DNA of 64,000 bases from Pigmentiphaga sp. NML030171 (GCF_002188635.1 NZ_NINX01000015.1:1-64000), one strand, 5' to 3'; positions 1 through 9,572 are shown, counted from the stretch's first letter. Numbers and translations: made by a program. The notes: generated by a model from the sequence alone, not told the origin.

Positions 1-127
1 TATTCGTCCCGATGCTCCTGAACCAGCCGTACCGCACGTTCACGTACTTCAGGGGAAAACTTGTTGTTCTTGCTCATGGCTCCATTTTCTCAAGAATTGG
101 AGCCTCCTCAAAAACCGGTTCGATTCA
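1..127 (-). mobile_element. End of an IS3-family insertion sequence with the start of its orfA
   Basis: Read on the minus strand, an ATG at 77-75 opens a frame beginning MSKNNKFSPEVRERAVRLVQ, the typical N-terminus of the small transposase (OrfA, helix-turn-helix) of IS3-family elements. The frame runs off the window at base 1. A GGAG ribosome site lies just before the ATG. Outside it the sequence ends in a likely terminal inverted repeat that, read on the minus strand, begins TGAATCGAACCGG; the outer TG is typical of IS3 ends. I place the boundary at about 127 because flavin-monooxygenase coding sequence starts right after it. The other end and any target duplication are outside the window. 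Confidence 0.8.
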
Positions 128-1265
128 CAGCCTCCACATCGATACCAGCCGAGACAATCTTGGCTACTCCGACTTTCCCATTCCTTCAAGCCACCCCGAC
201 TTTCTCTCTCATTTCGAGGTGATCGAATATCTCGAGTCTTACGCAGAGCACTTCAAGGTAAGAGACAGGATCCGCTTCAACACGCGAGTTGAACACGTCG
301 AGAAGAACCCCGACGGAACCTGGAGGGTCAGGCTCTCTACGGGCGAAAGCAAGAGATACCGTGCGGTGCTGGTGGCAAACGGGCACCTGTGGGATCCGAG
401 ATGGGCTCAGTTCCCGGGTACTTTCGACGGCATGAGCCTGCACGCTCATGACTACAAGGAACCAGAGCCATTCCTGGGGAAGAATGTCCTGGTGATTGGA
501 ATTGGCAACTCGGCAGTGGACATCGCGGTTGATGTCTGCAAGCTCGCAAAGAGCACTTTCATCTCCACACGCCGTAGCGCCTGGGTCATGCCCAAGTACA
601 TCATGGGACGCCCCACCGACCGCTGGTCTTCCTTTCTGGGCGGCAAGCTCGGGCTTCCGACTCGCCTGGTGCGGACGGCCATGCGTCACCTGATGTACCT
701 ATCCATCGGCGACCAACAACGATTCGGTGTGCCTCGGCCCAAGCATCCCATCTGGCGCGAGCATGCAACCCTGAGCCAGGAACTGTTGCCGTATGTCGGC
801 CACGGGTGGATCAAAGTCAAGCCAAACATCAAGTCGTTGAAAACCGATCGCGTGGCTTTCGACGATGGCTCGGAAGAACAAATCGACGTGATCATCTATG
901 CCACGGGCTACAAGACCACGTTTCCGTTCATCGACAAGCAAGTATTTCAGGTACGGGATGGCCAGGCCGATCTCTATAGGCGCATGCTTGTACTGCATCA
1001 ACCAGGGCTCTACATGATGGGCCTGGTTCAACCGATCGGCCCCACGATTCCCCTGGTGGAGATTCAGGGACAGTGGGTCGCCCGGGTGCTGGCCGGGAAA
1101 ATCCAGCTACCTGAACGCAAGGCCATGGAAGCGGAAATCGCCCGGCACCAGGCCACCATCTCAAAACGATACGTCGGTTCCGCTCGCTACACCCTTGAAG
1201 TCGACTTCAAGGAGTACGCACGCCAGATGCGAGAAGACATGCGGCGGGGAAAAGCGGGGAAGTAG
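128..1265 (+). pseudogene. Flavin-containing monooxygenase, 5' end removed by the IS
   Basis: About 378 codons of an FAD/NADPH-dependent monooxygenase of the FMO / Baeyer-Villiger type. Visible motifs are SLHIDTSR (the conserved stretch after the FAD fold), the FMO signature FxGxxxHxxxY (FDGMSLHAHDY, near base 424), the NADPH-binding GIGNSAVD near base 499, and a late ATG-Y motif (IYATGYKT). The N-terminal FAD-binding GxGxxG segment, normally 50 or more residues, is missing. An open frame does continue upstream to base 12, but its first ~38 codons are antisense to the IS transposase, so they are not native. The remnant is almost certainly inactive. It lies 43 bp upstream of pntAA in the same direction; an NADPH-supplying transhydrogenase next to an NADPH-using enzyme may once have made sense. 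Confidence 0.8.
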
Positions 1266-1308
1266 ACGTGGATACGACACATCAGTTGATGCTGAAGGCG
1301 GTACTGCC

Positions 1309-2454
1309 ATGCGCATAGGCGTTCCCAAGGAAGCGGCAACGGGCGAAACCCGAGTGGCCGCAACGCCGGAGACGGTGAAGAAATACGTGGCGCAAGGCCA
1401 TGTCGTGCGCGTGCAATCCCGTGCGGGAGTGGCCGCTGGCTTGTCCGACGAGGCATATGCCGCGGTGGGTGCCGAGATCACCGACGCGGACGGCGCACTT
1501 GGTACCGATCTGGTACTCAAGGTACGCGCTCCGAACGACGACGAATTGCGCCTCATGAAATCGGGCTCGACGCTGGTCGGCATGCTCAACCCCTTCGACA
1601 ATGGCGGCCTGCAGCGCATGGCCGCTGCGGGGCTCACCGCGTTCGCACTGGAGGCCGTGCCGCGCACCACGCGCGCGCAGAGCATGGACGTGCTGTCCTC
1701 GCAGGCCAACATCGCAGGGTACAAGGCCGTGATGCTCGCAGCACACCGCTATCAGCGCTTCTTCCCCATGCTGATGACGGCGGCGGGCGCGGTCAAGGCC
1801 GCGCGAGTGATTGTTCTTGGCGTGGGCGTGGCTGGCCTGCAGGCCATCGCGACCGCCAAGCGGCTAGGCGCGGTCATCGAGGCTTCCGACGTGCGGCCAA
1901 GCGTGAAGGAGCAGGTCGAATCGCTGGGCGCCAAGTTCATCGACGTGCCCTACGAGACCACAGAAGAGAAGGAGGCGGCCGAAGGTATCGGCGGGTACGC
2001 ACGGCCGATGCCTCCGAGCTGGCTGGAACGCCAGAAGGCAGAAGTGGCCAGGCGCGTGGCGCAAGCCGACGTGGTCATCTCCACCGCACTTATTCCGGGC
2101 CGCGCCGCCCCCGTGCTGATCACGGAGGACATGGTCAGGTCCATGAAGCCGGGCAGCGTGATCGTGGATATCGCCGCCGGCAAGGGCGCCCCCAATCCGG
2201 ACGGCACGGTCGGTGGGAACTGCCCGCTGACCGTGCCCGACCAGACGGTGGTCAAGCACGGGGTGACGCTGGTAGGCGAAACCAACCTGGCCGCGCTGGT
2301 CGGTGCCGATGCCTCGGCCTTGTACTCACGCAACGTGCTCGAATTCCTCAAGCTCGTATTGCCAAAGGACGCGGCCAGCGTCCAGGTACCGATGGACGAC
2401 GACATCGTGGCCGCTTGCCTGATGACTCGCGGCGGCGAGGTCAGGCGCAAATGA
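1309..2454 (+). CDS. pntAA: NAD(P) transhydrogenase subunit alpha part 1 (dI, NAD(H)-binding)
   Basis: 381 aa. This is the soluble NAD(H)-binding component of the proton-translocating transhydrogenase, which drives hydride transfer from NADH to NADP+ using the proton gradient. The N-terminus MRIGVPKE, the RAQSMDVLSSQANIAGYKA block, the Rossmann motif VLGVGVAGLQA and the STALIPGR block are family hallmarks. The ATG at 1309 is chosen because it starts at the conserved MRIGVPKE and has GAAGGCGG upstream; an in-frame ATG at 1195 lies inside the preceding gene. It is the first of three genes of a split (bacterial three-subunit) Pnt. Confidence 0.95.
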   Translation: MRIGVPKEAATGETRVAATPETVKKYVAQGHVVRVQSRAGVAAGLSDEAYAAVGAEITDADGALGTDLVLKVRAPNDDELRLMKSGSTLVGMLNPFDNGGLQRMAAAGLTAFALEAVPRTTRAQSMDVLSSQANIAGYKAVMLAAHRYQRFFPMLMTAAGAVKAARVIVLGVGVAGLQAIATAKRLGAVIEASDVRPSVKEQVESLGAKFIDVPYETTEEKEAAEGIGGYARPMPPSWLERQKAEVARRVAQADVVISTALIPGRAAPVLITEDMVRSMKPGSVIVDIAAGKGAPNPDGTVGGNCPLTVPDQTVVKHGVTLVGETNLAALVGADASALYSRNVLEFLKLVLPKDAASVQVPMDDDIVAACLMTRGGEVRRK

Positions 2455-2519
2455 GCCGCGCGAGGCCAAGTAAGAGCCACCGCGCCTGCGAATCAAGGAA
2501 CCCTGAAGCGGAAGTTTCC

Positions 2520-2843
2520 ATGGAAGCCGTATCCCCTCTCATCCTCTACGTCATCATCTTCGTACTGGCCATCTACGTGGGCTACCACGTGGTCTGGAAC
2601 GTCACCCCTGCCCTGCACACCCCGCTGATGGCCGTCACCAACGCCATCTCCGCCATCGTTATCGTTGGCGCCATGTTCGCAGCCGCGCTCACCGAGTCGT
2701 ACCTGGGCAAGACCTTGGGTGTGACCGCCGTGGCGTTGGCCGCGGTCAACGTCTTCGGCGGCTTCCTCGTCACGCGGCGCATGCTGGAGATGTTCAAGAA
2801 GAAGGAGCGCAAGACACCGGCGGCCAAGGGAGCCCACGAATGA
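2520..2843 (+). CDS. pntAB: NAD(P) transhydrogenase subunit alpha part 2 (membrane)
   Basis: 107 aa, almost entirely hydrophobic, with about three membrane segments (near residues 5-25, 37-57 and 60-80). It corresponds to the small membrane part (dIIa) that is fused to PntAA in E. coli but separate in many proteobacteria. The start at 2520 follows AAGGA/GAAGCGG. Its stop overlaps the pntB start (ATGA), so the two are probably translationally coupled. Confidence 0.93.
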   Translation: MEAVSPLILYVIIFVLAIYVGYHVVWNVTPALHTPLMAVTNAISAIVIVGAMFAAALTESYLGKTLGVTAVALAAVNVFGGFLVTRRMLEMFKKKERKTPAAKGAHE

Positions 2844-4264
2844 GCATGAACGCCGTCACGCTGCTATACCTCATTGCCAGCGTCTGCTTCATCCAGGCCC
2901 TCAAGGGGTTGTCTCATCCCACCACTTCCATCCGTGGCAACGTCTTCGGCATGACAGGCATGGCCATCGCCATGCTGACCACCTCCGCGCTCATCGTCGA
3001 ACTGTCCGGAGGCAAGACACAGGGCATGGGCTGGGTGCTGGGCAGCCTGATGGCCGGTGGCTCCTTCGGCGCCCTCATGGCCAAGCGGGTCGCGATGACT
3101 AGGATGCCCGAGCTGGTAGCCTTCATGCACAGCATGATCGGCCTGGCCGCGGTCTGTATCGCGGTCACCGTGGTAGCCGAGCCCTGGGCCTTCGCCATCA
3201 CCGCCAAGGGCTACCCCATCCCGGGCGGCAATCGCATTGAACTGGCGCTGGGCGCCTTCATCGGCGCGGTTACGTTCTCGGGCTCGGTCATCGCCTTCGG
3301 CAAGCTCTCGGGAAAATACAGGTTCCGCCTCTTCCAGGGCGCTCCGGTCACTTTCCCAGGCCAGCACAAGCTCAACCTGTTGCTGGGCCTGGCCACGGGC
3401 TTCTTCATATTCGGCTTCTGGCACTCGCAGAGCTGGCTCGACATCGTGCTGGTGATCGCACTCGGCTTCATCCTGGGCGTACTGATCATCATCCCGATCG
3501 GTGGAGCCGACATGCCGGTGGTGGTCTCCATGCTCAACAGCTACTCCGGCTGGGCGGCGGCCGGCATTGGCTTCAGCCTGAACAACGCGATGCTGGTCAT
3601 CGCCGGCTCGCTGGTGGGCGCCTCCGGTGCAATCTTGAGCTACATCATGTGCAAGGCGATGAATCGCTCGTTCTTCAACGTGATCCTGGGTGGCTTCGGT
3701 GGCGAAGCCTCCCACATGGCGGCGGAAGGCGGCATGCAGCGCACGGCCAAGAGCGGCAGCGCCGACGACGCGGCCTTCATCCTGGGCAATGCCGAAACCG
3801 TGGTGATCGTGCCCGGCTACGGACTGGCGGTGGCACGCGCGCAGCACGCGGTGAAGGAACTGGCACAAAAGCTGACCGGGAAGGGAATAGCAGTGAGGTA
3901 CGCCATCCACCCGGTGGCCGGCCGCATGCCCGGCCACATGAACGTGCTGCTTGCCGAGGCCGAAGTGCCGTATGACCAGGTTTTCGAAATGGAAGATATC
4001 AACGGCGAGTTCGGTCAAGCCGACGTGGCGGTCATTCTGGGCGCCAACGACGTGGTGAACCCGGCAGCGCTGCAGAAGGGCAGCGCGATCTACGGCATGC
4101 CGATCCTGGAGGCCTACAAGGCCAAGACCGTCATCGTGAATAAGCGCTCCATGGCGGCCGGCTATGCGGGGCTGGATAACGAGCTCTTCTACATGGACAA
4201 GACCATGATGGTCTTCGGCGACGCGAAGAAGGTCGTCGAGGACATGATCAAGGCTATCGAGTAG
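2840..4264 (+). CDS. pntB: NAD(P) transhydrogenase subunit beta
   Basis: 474 aa. The N-terminal ~260 residues are the polytopic membrane domain (dIIb) that forms the proton channel with PntAB. The C-terminal domain (dIII) binds NADP(H): the segment VVIVPGYGLAVARAQHAVKEL carries the GYGxAVAxAQ motif, and AIHPVAGRMPGHMNVLLAEA and ILGANDVVNPAA are conserved dIII blocks. Length matches the family. It is the last gene of pntAA-pntAB-pntB. There is a 119-bp gap before the next gene, without a clear terminator. Confidence 0.96.
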   Translation: MSMNAVTLLYLIASVCFIQALKGLSHPTTSIRGNVFGMTGMAIAMLTTSALIVELSGGKTQGMGWVLGSLMAGGSFGALMAKRVAMTRMPELVAFMHSMIGLAAVCIAVTVVAEPWAFAITAKGYPIPGGNRIELALGAFIGAVTFSGSVIAFGKLSGKYRFRLFQGAPVTFPGQHKLNLLLGLATGFFIFGFWHSQSWLDIVLVIALGFILGVLIIIPIGGADMPVVVSMLNSYSGWAAAGIGFSLNNAMLVIAGSLVGASGAILSYIMCKAMNRSFFNVILGGFGGEASHMAAEGGMQRTAKSGSADDAAFILGNAETVVIVPGYGLAVARAQHAVKELAQKLTGKGIAVRYAIHPVAGRMPGHMNVLLAEAEVPYDQVFEMEDINGEFGQADVAVILGANDVVNPAALQKGSAIYGMPILEAYKAKTVIVNKRSMAAGYAGLDNELFYMDKTMMVFGDAKKVVEDMIKAIE

Positions 4265-4383
4265 CTCCGTGTAAGAAAACCGCTTCGCCCCCGGGAGGAT
4301 GGATTCTCGAAGCTACAGCACGCCTTGAGTTTCATCGCTCCATCAACCACGCTGCACCTCAGCGCCTAACAGCAGAGACAAAG

Positions 4384-5415
4384 ATGACCTTCAAGCTCGT
4401 ACACAAATCAAAGAACCCCGCAACTTCCATCGACCGCCGCCGTTTTCTGTTGAAAGCCACCGCCACCGTGGGTGGCGCATATCTCGTGCTGAACGGCACG
4501 CAAGCTTCGTCCAGCGAAGCATGGCCGCTGAAGCCGGTACGCATCGTGGTCCCGCTTGGTCCCGGCAGTGCCAGCGATATCCATGCCCGGATGGTCGCAG
4601 AGGAGTTGCAATCGGTATACAAGCAGCCCTTCATCGTCGAAAACAAGGCGGGAGCATCCGGCATTCTGGGCGCCGAGTTCGTTGCCCGGTCCGCCCCTGA
4701 CGGCTACACCCTGCTTCAGACATCGAACACCGTCAGCTCAATCAACCCGTTCCTGTTCAACAAGCTGCCCTACCACCCCATTAAGGACTTCACCCCCATC
4801 GCCCGACTGAGCTTCATGCCGTTCGTGTTCCTGGTCCGCGCAGACCTGCCGGTCAGGAACCTCTCCGAACTGGTCGCCTATGCGAGATCCAGCAAGCAAT
4901 ATGTCAGCTACGGCTACGCCAACGCCACGGGCCAGGTGGCCGGCGCCATGTTGATCGCAAGAACAGGGCTCGACTGCGTTTCGATTCCCTACAAGGGAAC
5001 GCCGGCGGCAATGACCGACCTTCTCGCTGGCCAGATTACGTTCATGACCGGTGACTTTGCTTCCGCAAGATCCTTCATCGAATCCAACAAGGTACGCCCG
5101 ATCGCCGTGCTCACTCGACAACGGTCATCACTGGCCCCTGCGTTGCCATCGGTCGCCGAATCCATCGGCGCACAGGATTTCGACCTTCAAACCTGGCTTG
5201 GCGTCCTGGGACCGGCGAATGTTCCACCAGCCATCGTTCAATCGCTGAACACCAGGATCAACGCATTTCTCTCCCGCAAGGAAACCATTGACCGCCTTGC
5301 TTCGATAGGCGCCGAAATGGCCTCGGCAACGCCGCAGGAACTCGGATCGTACATGCAGCAGCAGCTGGACATCTCCCGCGAGAAGGTGAAAGAAGCGGGC
5401 ATCAAACCAGATTGA
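4384..5415 (+). CDS. Bug-family tripartite tricarboxylate transporter substrate-binding protein
   Basis: 343 aa periplasmic solute receptor of the TctC/Bug type. The N-terminus has twin arginines in DRRRFLLK followed by a hydrophobic stretch ending near TQASSS, so export through Tat is possible. The mature part begins WPLKPVRIVVPLGPGSASDIHAR, the standard Bug start, and contains the ligand-loop pattern APDGYTLL. It is followed at once by a CaiB-type CoA-transferase gene, suggesting the captured ligand is a carboxylic acid that becomes a CoA thioester. No TctA or TctB gene is present. The ligand cannot be predicted. Confidence 0.9.
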   Translation: MTFKLVHKSKNPATSIDRRRFLLKATATVGGAYLVLNGTQASSSEAWPLKPVRIVVPLGPGSASDIHARMVAEELQSVYKQPFIVENKAGASGILGAEFVARSAPDGYTLLQTSNTVSSINPFLFNKLPYHPIKDFTPIARLSFMPFVFLVRADLPVRNLSELVAYARSSKQYVSYGYANATGQVAGAMLIARTGLDCVSIPYKGTPAAMTDLLAGQITFMTGDFASARSFIESNKVRPIAVLTRQRSSLAPALPSVAESIGAQDFDLQTWLGVLGPANVPPAIVQSLNTRINAFLSRKETIDRLASIGAEMASATPQELGSYMQQQLDISREKVKEAGIKPD

Positions 5416-5430
5416 ATGCGAGGAAAGAAA

Positions 5431-6645
5431 ATGGAGTCAACCTATCTGCATGGCATTCGAGTACTTGACCTCACGTCGATGATCGTCGGGCCCGCCTGCA
5501 CCATGCGCCTGGTCAGCTACGGCGCCACGGTTACCAAGATCGAATCTGCGGACGGAGACCTCATCCGAACCTTGGGCGGCCCGTCACCAAGCGGCAGACA
5601 TTCCGGCACCTACTTGCACCTCAATCGAGGAAAGCGCTCCGTTTGCCTGGACCTCAAACACCCGAAGTCAAAGGCGATCATGGAACGCCTCCTCGACGCC
5701 TCCGATGTCGTGGTTACCAACATGCGCCCCGATGCCCTTGCGCGTCTCGGGCTCGACGCCGAGAGCGTACGAGCAAGGCGCCCCGATATCGTGCATTGCA
5801 CCTTGACCGGATTTGGTCCCGGAGGCCCGTATCGAGGGCGGCCGGCCTACGACAGCGTGGTGCAAGGCGCGTCGGGAATTGCCGGCCTGTTCGCAGAGCG
5901 CGACGAGGCTCCCTCCTACGTGCCGTTGATGATGGCGGACCACGTAGTGGGCGAGATCGCGGCGGGCGCGATATTGGCCGCACTGTGCCGCCGGCTTCAA
6001 TCGGGCCAGGGGTCGGCCATTGAAGTCCCCATGTTCGAAACCATGGCGGCTATGGTCCTGCAAGAGCATCTCGGCCCCGAGACCTTTGTCCCAGCGCTGG
6101 ACGAGGTGGGAGATCGAAGAATTCTGAGCGCGCACAATCGTCCGATGAGAACGGCCAATGGCTGGATCAGCGTAACGGCCAACACCGACGCACAGGCTCG
6201 GGGAATGCTCAAGGCGATCGGACGCGACGATCTGCTTGACGACCCACGTTTCGCAACGGCTTCAGCCCGATTCAGGAACATCGACGATTGGTTCTCCATT
6301 CGCACCGAGGCGCTAGCGACGGAGACCACGGAGAAGTGGCTCCAGACCCTCAATAGCTTCGATGTGCCATGCATGCCCTGCCATTCGCTGAAGTCGCTCC
6401 TGGACGATCCCCACCTAAGTGCGGTGCAACTGATAGAGCCTGTGGTGAAACACACCAGCGAAGGTTTCATTCGCAACCTTCGAAGCACCGTGCTGCAGGA
6501 CGCGCGCCCTCTACCAACGGATCATCTCGCGGAGGCGGGCGCGGTCGGTCGCGATACCGAAGCCGTCCTCCGCGAGCTTTCGTTCAGCGCCGAAGAGATA
6601 CTCGACCTGCTCGCATGCTCAGCCGCTGCCACTGAGGTCCGCTAG
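5431..6645 (+). CDS. CaiB/BaiF family (class III) CoA-transferase
   Basis: 404 aa. It transfers CoA between carboxylic acids through a covalent aspartyl intermediate. The N-terminal GIRVLDLTSMIVGPACTMRL and the block RPDIVHCTLTGFGPGGPY are typical, and the Asp in MMADHVVG is the likely catalytic residue. I take the ATG at 5431 because GCGAGGAAAG sits just before it; an in-frame ATG at 5416 directly abuts the receptor stop and lacks such a site. Co-directional with the upstream receptor (15 bp) and the downstream TIGR03084-like gene (43 bp), probably one operon. Confidence 0.9.
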   Translation: MESTYLHGIRVLDLTSMIVGPACTMRLVSYGATVTKIESADGDLIRTLGGPSPSGRHSGTYLHLNRGKRSVCLDLKHPKSKAIMERLLDASDVVVTNMRPDALARLGLDAESVRARRPDIVHCTLTGFGPGGPYRGRPAYDSVVQGASGIAGLFAERDEAPSYVPLMMADHVVGEIAAGAILAALCRRLQSGQGSAIEVPMFETMAAMVLQEHLGPETFVPALDEVGDRRILSAHNRPMRTANGWISVTANTDAQARGMLKAIGRDDLLDDPRFATASARFRNIDDWFSIRTEALATETTEKWLQTLNSFDVPCMPCHSLKSLLDDPHLSAVQLIEPVVKHTSEGFIRNLRSTVLQDARPLPTDHLAEAGAVGRDTEAVLRELSFSAEEILDLLACSAAATEVR

Positions 6646-6688
6646 CCCAAAGCCTCGAAGCAGTCCCTTCGAATTCAAAGGAATCCAA

Positions 6689-7486
6689 ATGCACGAAATC
6701 AAATTTCTCAACGAAGAGGTGGAGGAGCTGTCTCACCTCCTTGAGCGACTGTCCGCGTCCGACTGGGATCGTGTGACCGCGTTCAAACAATGGACCATCA
6801 ACGACGTGGTTCTCCATCTGTACGCAAGCGACTACATGGGTATTGCGTCGACAACGTCGGAAGATGCCTTCAAGACTCTCAGAAGCGACATGATGAGAAT
6901 CCGGAACGAAGGCCGCTCTCCCATCGAGGAATCGAGACTGAGATTTCCGGGATTGAAAGGTGCAAGCCTTTACACGAAGTGGATCGACCAGGCGCGAGAC
7001 CTGAGCAACCGCCTGGCAGCGCGCAGTCCCGACGAAAAACTGCCGTGGGCCGGACCCAGCATGACAGTGCCTTCGTTCGCCGCTGCCCGACAGATGGAAA
7101 ACTGGGCTCATGGACAAGAAATCTACGATGTGCTGAACCTCGAGCGCACCCCCACAGACAGGCTCAAGCCGATCGCGACGCTTGGCGTCAAGACTTTCAA
7201 ATGGGCATATGTGAACAGGGCAATCGCCGTCCCGGGCATTCTTCCTCAGGTGCGATTGACTGCCCCCTCTGGCGAAGTCTGGACGTGGAACACCGATACG
7301 AAATCAGACATCATCGAAGGAGCTGCTGACGAGTTCTGCCAAGTGGTGACTCAGGTGAGGAATATTCGCGACACCCACTTGAGGGTAAAGGGAGCAATTG
7401 CCACCGAATGGATGTCCATCGCGCAGTGCTTTGCGGGCGCTCCGTCAGACCCACCTCCTCCCGGCTCCCGGCGAAAGGGTGTTTAG
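6689..7486 (+). CDS. TIGR03084-like metal-binding protein (maleylpyruvate isomerase / DinB fold)
   Basis: 265 aa. The N-terminal half looks like the four-helix maleylpyruvate-isomerase/DinB fold: WDRVTAFKQWTINDVVLHLYASD, with His in VVLH, and later ARQMENWAHGQEIYDVL, with His in WAHGQ; these would be metal ligands. The C-terminal part TLGVKTFKWAYVNR fits the TIGR03084 family, whose reaction is not established. A related fold isomerises maleylpyruvate using thiols, but nothing here fixes a substrate. It follows a receptor and a CoA-transferase and may act on the same compound. ATG at 6689 follows AAAGGAATCC. Confidence 0.7.
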   Translation: MHEIKFLNEEVEELSHLLERLSASDWDRVTAFKQWTINDVVLHLYASDYMGIASTTSEDAFKTLRSDMMRIRNEGRSPIEESRLRFPGLKGASLYTKWIDQARDLSNRLAARSPDEKLPWAGPSMTVPSFAAARQMENWAHGQEIYDVLNLERTPTDRLKPIATLGVKTFKWAYVNRAIAVPGILPQVRLTAPSGEVWTWNTDTKSDIIEGAADEFCQVVTQVRNIRDTHLRVKGAIATEWMSIAQCFAGAPSDPPPPGSRRKGV

Positions 7487-7498
7487 TCAGATAGTCGA

Positions 7499-7552
7499 TG
7501 GTGCCCCGGGGCCGGAATCGAACCGGCCCGCCTTGCGGCGGAGGATTCTGAG
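7499..7552 (-). pseudogene. 3' half of a tRNA-Leu gene (probable att remnant)
   Basis: On the minus strand this stretch reads as the anticodon loop (CTCAGAA, would be CAG), variable arm, T arm with GGTTCGATTCC, acceptor 3' strand and CCA of a tRNA-Leu. It matches the intact tRNA-Leu at 11977-12061 at 40 of 43 aligned bases, counting from the T-arm stem into the anticodon region. The acceptor part has one extra base, and the 5' half is missing or degenerate, so it cannot form a tRNA. Copies of tRNA 3' ends are the usual scar of integrase-mediated island insertion. Confidence 0.75.
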
Positions 7553-7713
7553 TTGGGGATTTACCGTGTTTCTACAGGGAAATGGGGCGAATGCCAGCGT
7601 AGATTGAAACAGAAAACTATTTTCAAATCAGCAGGTTAGCGTATTTCAGCTGAATTAGTGGAAGCTGCTTGACCTGCCCCCCCTTACCGCTCCCCTTTCC
7701 CCCGCCACTCGCA

Positions 7714-8253
7714 TTACTTCAGCTCTGGAAAGTCCACCACTGTGTCATTCGCACGATTGAACACGTTCGTGAACGTGATGACGGCGATGGCCAGTGCGAT
7801 ATCCACGACAGCCTCGTCCGGAAAGCCCGCCGAGCGCAAGACCGAAAGTTGCTCGGCGTCGAGGGTGCCCCGGCCTTCTTGAAGGCGCCGTACAAATTGA
7901 ATCAGCGCATCGCGTCTTGAGTCGCCGGTCGGCTGCAGCGCCCTGATCGCGCGCACGGTGTCCACGGGCAGGCCGGAGGCCTTGCCCGCCAGGCTGTGGG
8001 CAGCGACGCAGTAGTCACAACCGGCAATCGCGCTCACCACCAGCTTGATGGTTTCGCGGTCCTGCGCGGAAAGAACGCCACGCGCAAGAACCGCGTCGGC
8101 GGACAACATCACCTTAAGCGCCGGCGTATTCAAGGCGCCAATGGCCGCATAGGCGTTGGGGACCATGCCCATCCCTTTGCGGATAGCGGCGAAAACGTCG
8201 GCGGTTTCGCCGGAGGCGCTAGCGGCGGCGGGAGTGTTGATACGGGAGACCAT
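7714..8253 (-). CDS. Carboxymuconolactone decarboxylase / AhpD-family protein
   Basis: 179 aa alpha-helical protein of the CMD/AhpD family. The motif AGCDYCVAAHSLAGK contains the CxxC-x3-H arrangement of peroxidase-type members, so a thiol-dependent peroxidase or disulfide role is more likely than lactone decarboxylation. I use the ATG at 8253 (MVSRINTP), with AAAGGACC upstream; a longer frame to 8325 would run into the MFS gene. It is the last of four leftward genes (GlxA/AraC regulator, SDR, MFS, CMD). Confidence 0.82.
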   Translation of the reverse strand: MVSRINTPAAASASGETADVFAAIRKGMGMVPNAYAAIGALNTPALKVMLSADAVLARGVLSAQDRETIKLVVSAIAGCDYCVAAHSLAGKASGLPVDTVRAIRALQPTGDSRRDALIQFVRRLQEGRGTLDAEQLSVLRSAGFPDEAVVDIALAIAVITFTNVFNRANDTVVDFPELK

Positions 8254-8321
8254 TATCTTGGGTCCTTTCAAAGGAGTTTTACTGGAATACGGGCGCGGCA
8301 GACCCGCGAATATCGAGAAAT

Positions 8322-9515
8322 TCAAGCTCTTCGCGCTACGACGGCGTTCAGGCCCAAAGCGATCAGTTCCGCCATAGCCGCCACTACGCCAATTGCCCAG
8401 ATGGCTCCAGCGCCCAACACGGTGGCCCCGAGGGCACTGCCGATTGAGAACCCGAAATACATTGTCGAGGTATTAAGCGCTAGCGCAACGGGCGCTTGCG
8501 ACGAGATGCCCGCTCCGATAAGGCGTGCCATCTGTGCCGGAAAGAACGACCACACGGTGAAGCCCCACACGGCCACGGCGACCATGACCAGGCCCAGCGA
8601 AACTCCCGGTGGTAGCGCCGTTGCCATGGCTAAAGCCAGGAAGGACAGTACTAACAGCATGAGCGACCCGCGCACCACCGTGCCAGCCCCGAAGCGATCG
8701 TTGAGGATCCCACCTGTCATAACACCCGCTGCTGCACAAAGCCCCCAGAGCGAGACAGACGCGGTGATCTCCATTGGGCCGAAGGCCAACACGGCGCTTA
8801 GGTACTCGGCGATGTAGGGATAAGCGGCAAAGGCGCCGATCGACCAGAACAGGCTAACCGCCAGCAGACGCAGCACCGAACGCTGACCGACCACCGAGAC
8901 ACGTTCGCGCAAACTGGCCACTGCGATGCCTCGCCCAGCATCACGGTCGATGCCCGTCAAAATGCCTGCAATGGCCACGAGGCTCATCGCGCCGACGAGT
9001 AGAAAGGTGGCACGCCAGCCGAAGGCATGGCCGATGAATCCGCCAAGCGGCAGGCCCAGTGCGATGGCCAATGTTTGGCCCGCGCTGACAAGGGCAAGCG
9101 CACGCCCTCGCATCGTGGGTGGGACGATGACACCGGCGAGGCCATTGGCGGCCGGTACATAAAGCCCCGCTGCGATGGCCATCACTACGCGTGCGGCGAT
9201 CAGCACGGCGAATGACGACGATAGCGCTGCCGCGACGTTGCCAATGGCGAACAAGGCCATCGCAATCAGCAGCACCCGCTTGCGCGCCATTCGGCCGGTC
9301 GCCACGGTGATCACCGGCGATGACAATGCCAGCACCAGCGTGAACACGATCACCAACAGGGCGATCGTGGGGACGGGCAGCGCAAAATCCTTCGCCATGA
9401 CCGGTAGCAACGGCGCGATCATGAAGCCTTCGGTGCCAATTGCGAACGTTCCCAAGGCCAGGAATCCCGCCGGCAACAACACGGTGCGCGAATCGTCGGC
9501 AAGCGTTGCGGTCAT
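8322..9515 (-). CDS. MFS transporter, DHA1 drug/sugar efflux type
   Basis: 397 aa with about 12 hydrophobic segments. The loop between segments 2 and 3 contains GRMARKRVLL, an MFS motif-A variant, and the N-terminus (GFLALGTFAIGTEGFMIAPLLPVMAKD) is typical of the AraJ/CmlA/YdhP branch of proton-driven efflux pumps. The substrate is unknown. It lies 57 bp downstream of the SDR gene and 68 bp upstream of the CMD gene, all leftward. Confidence 0.87.
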   Translation of the reverse strand: MTATLADDSRTVLLPAGFLALGTFAIGTEGFMIAPLLPVMAKDFALPVPTIALLVIVFTLVLALSSPVITVATGRMARKRVLLIAMALFAIGNVAAALSSSFAVLIAARVVMAIAAGLYVPAANGLAGVIVPPTMRGRALALVSAGQTLAIALGLPLGGFIGHAFGWRATFLLVGAMSLVAIAGILTGIDRDAGRGIAVASLRERVSVVGQRSVLRLLAVSLFWSIGAFAAYPYIAEYLSAVLAFGPMEITASVSLWGLCAAAGVMTGGILNDRFGAGTVVRGSLMLLVLSFLALAMATALPPGVSLGLVMVAVAVWGFTVWSFFPAQMARLIGAGISSQAPVALALNTSTMYFGFSIGSALGATVLGAGAIWAIGVVAAMAELIALGLNAVVARRA

Positions 9516-9572
9516 GAGGTAACTCTCCTGAAAATGCAGTTGCGCGGGCGCGGGGCTCCTGAATCAGGCGCC

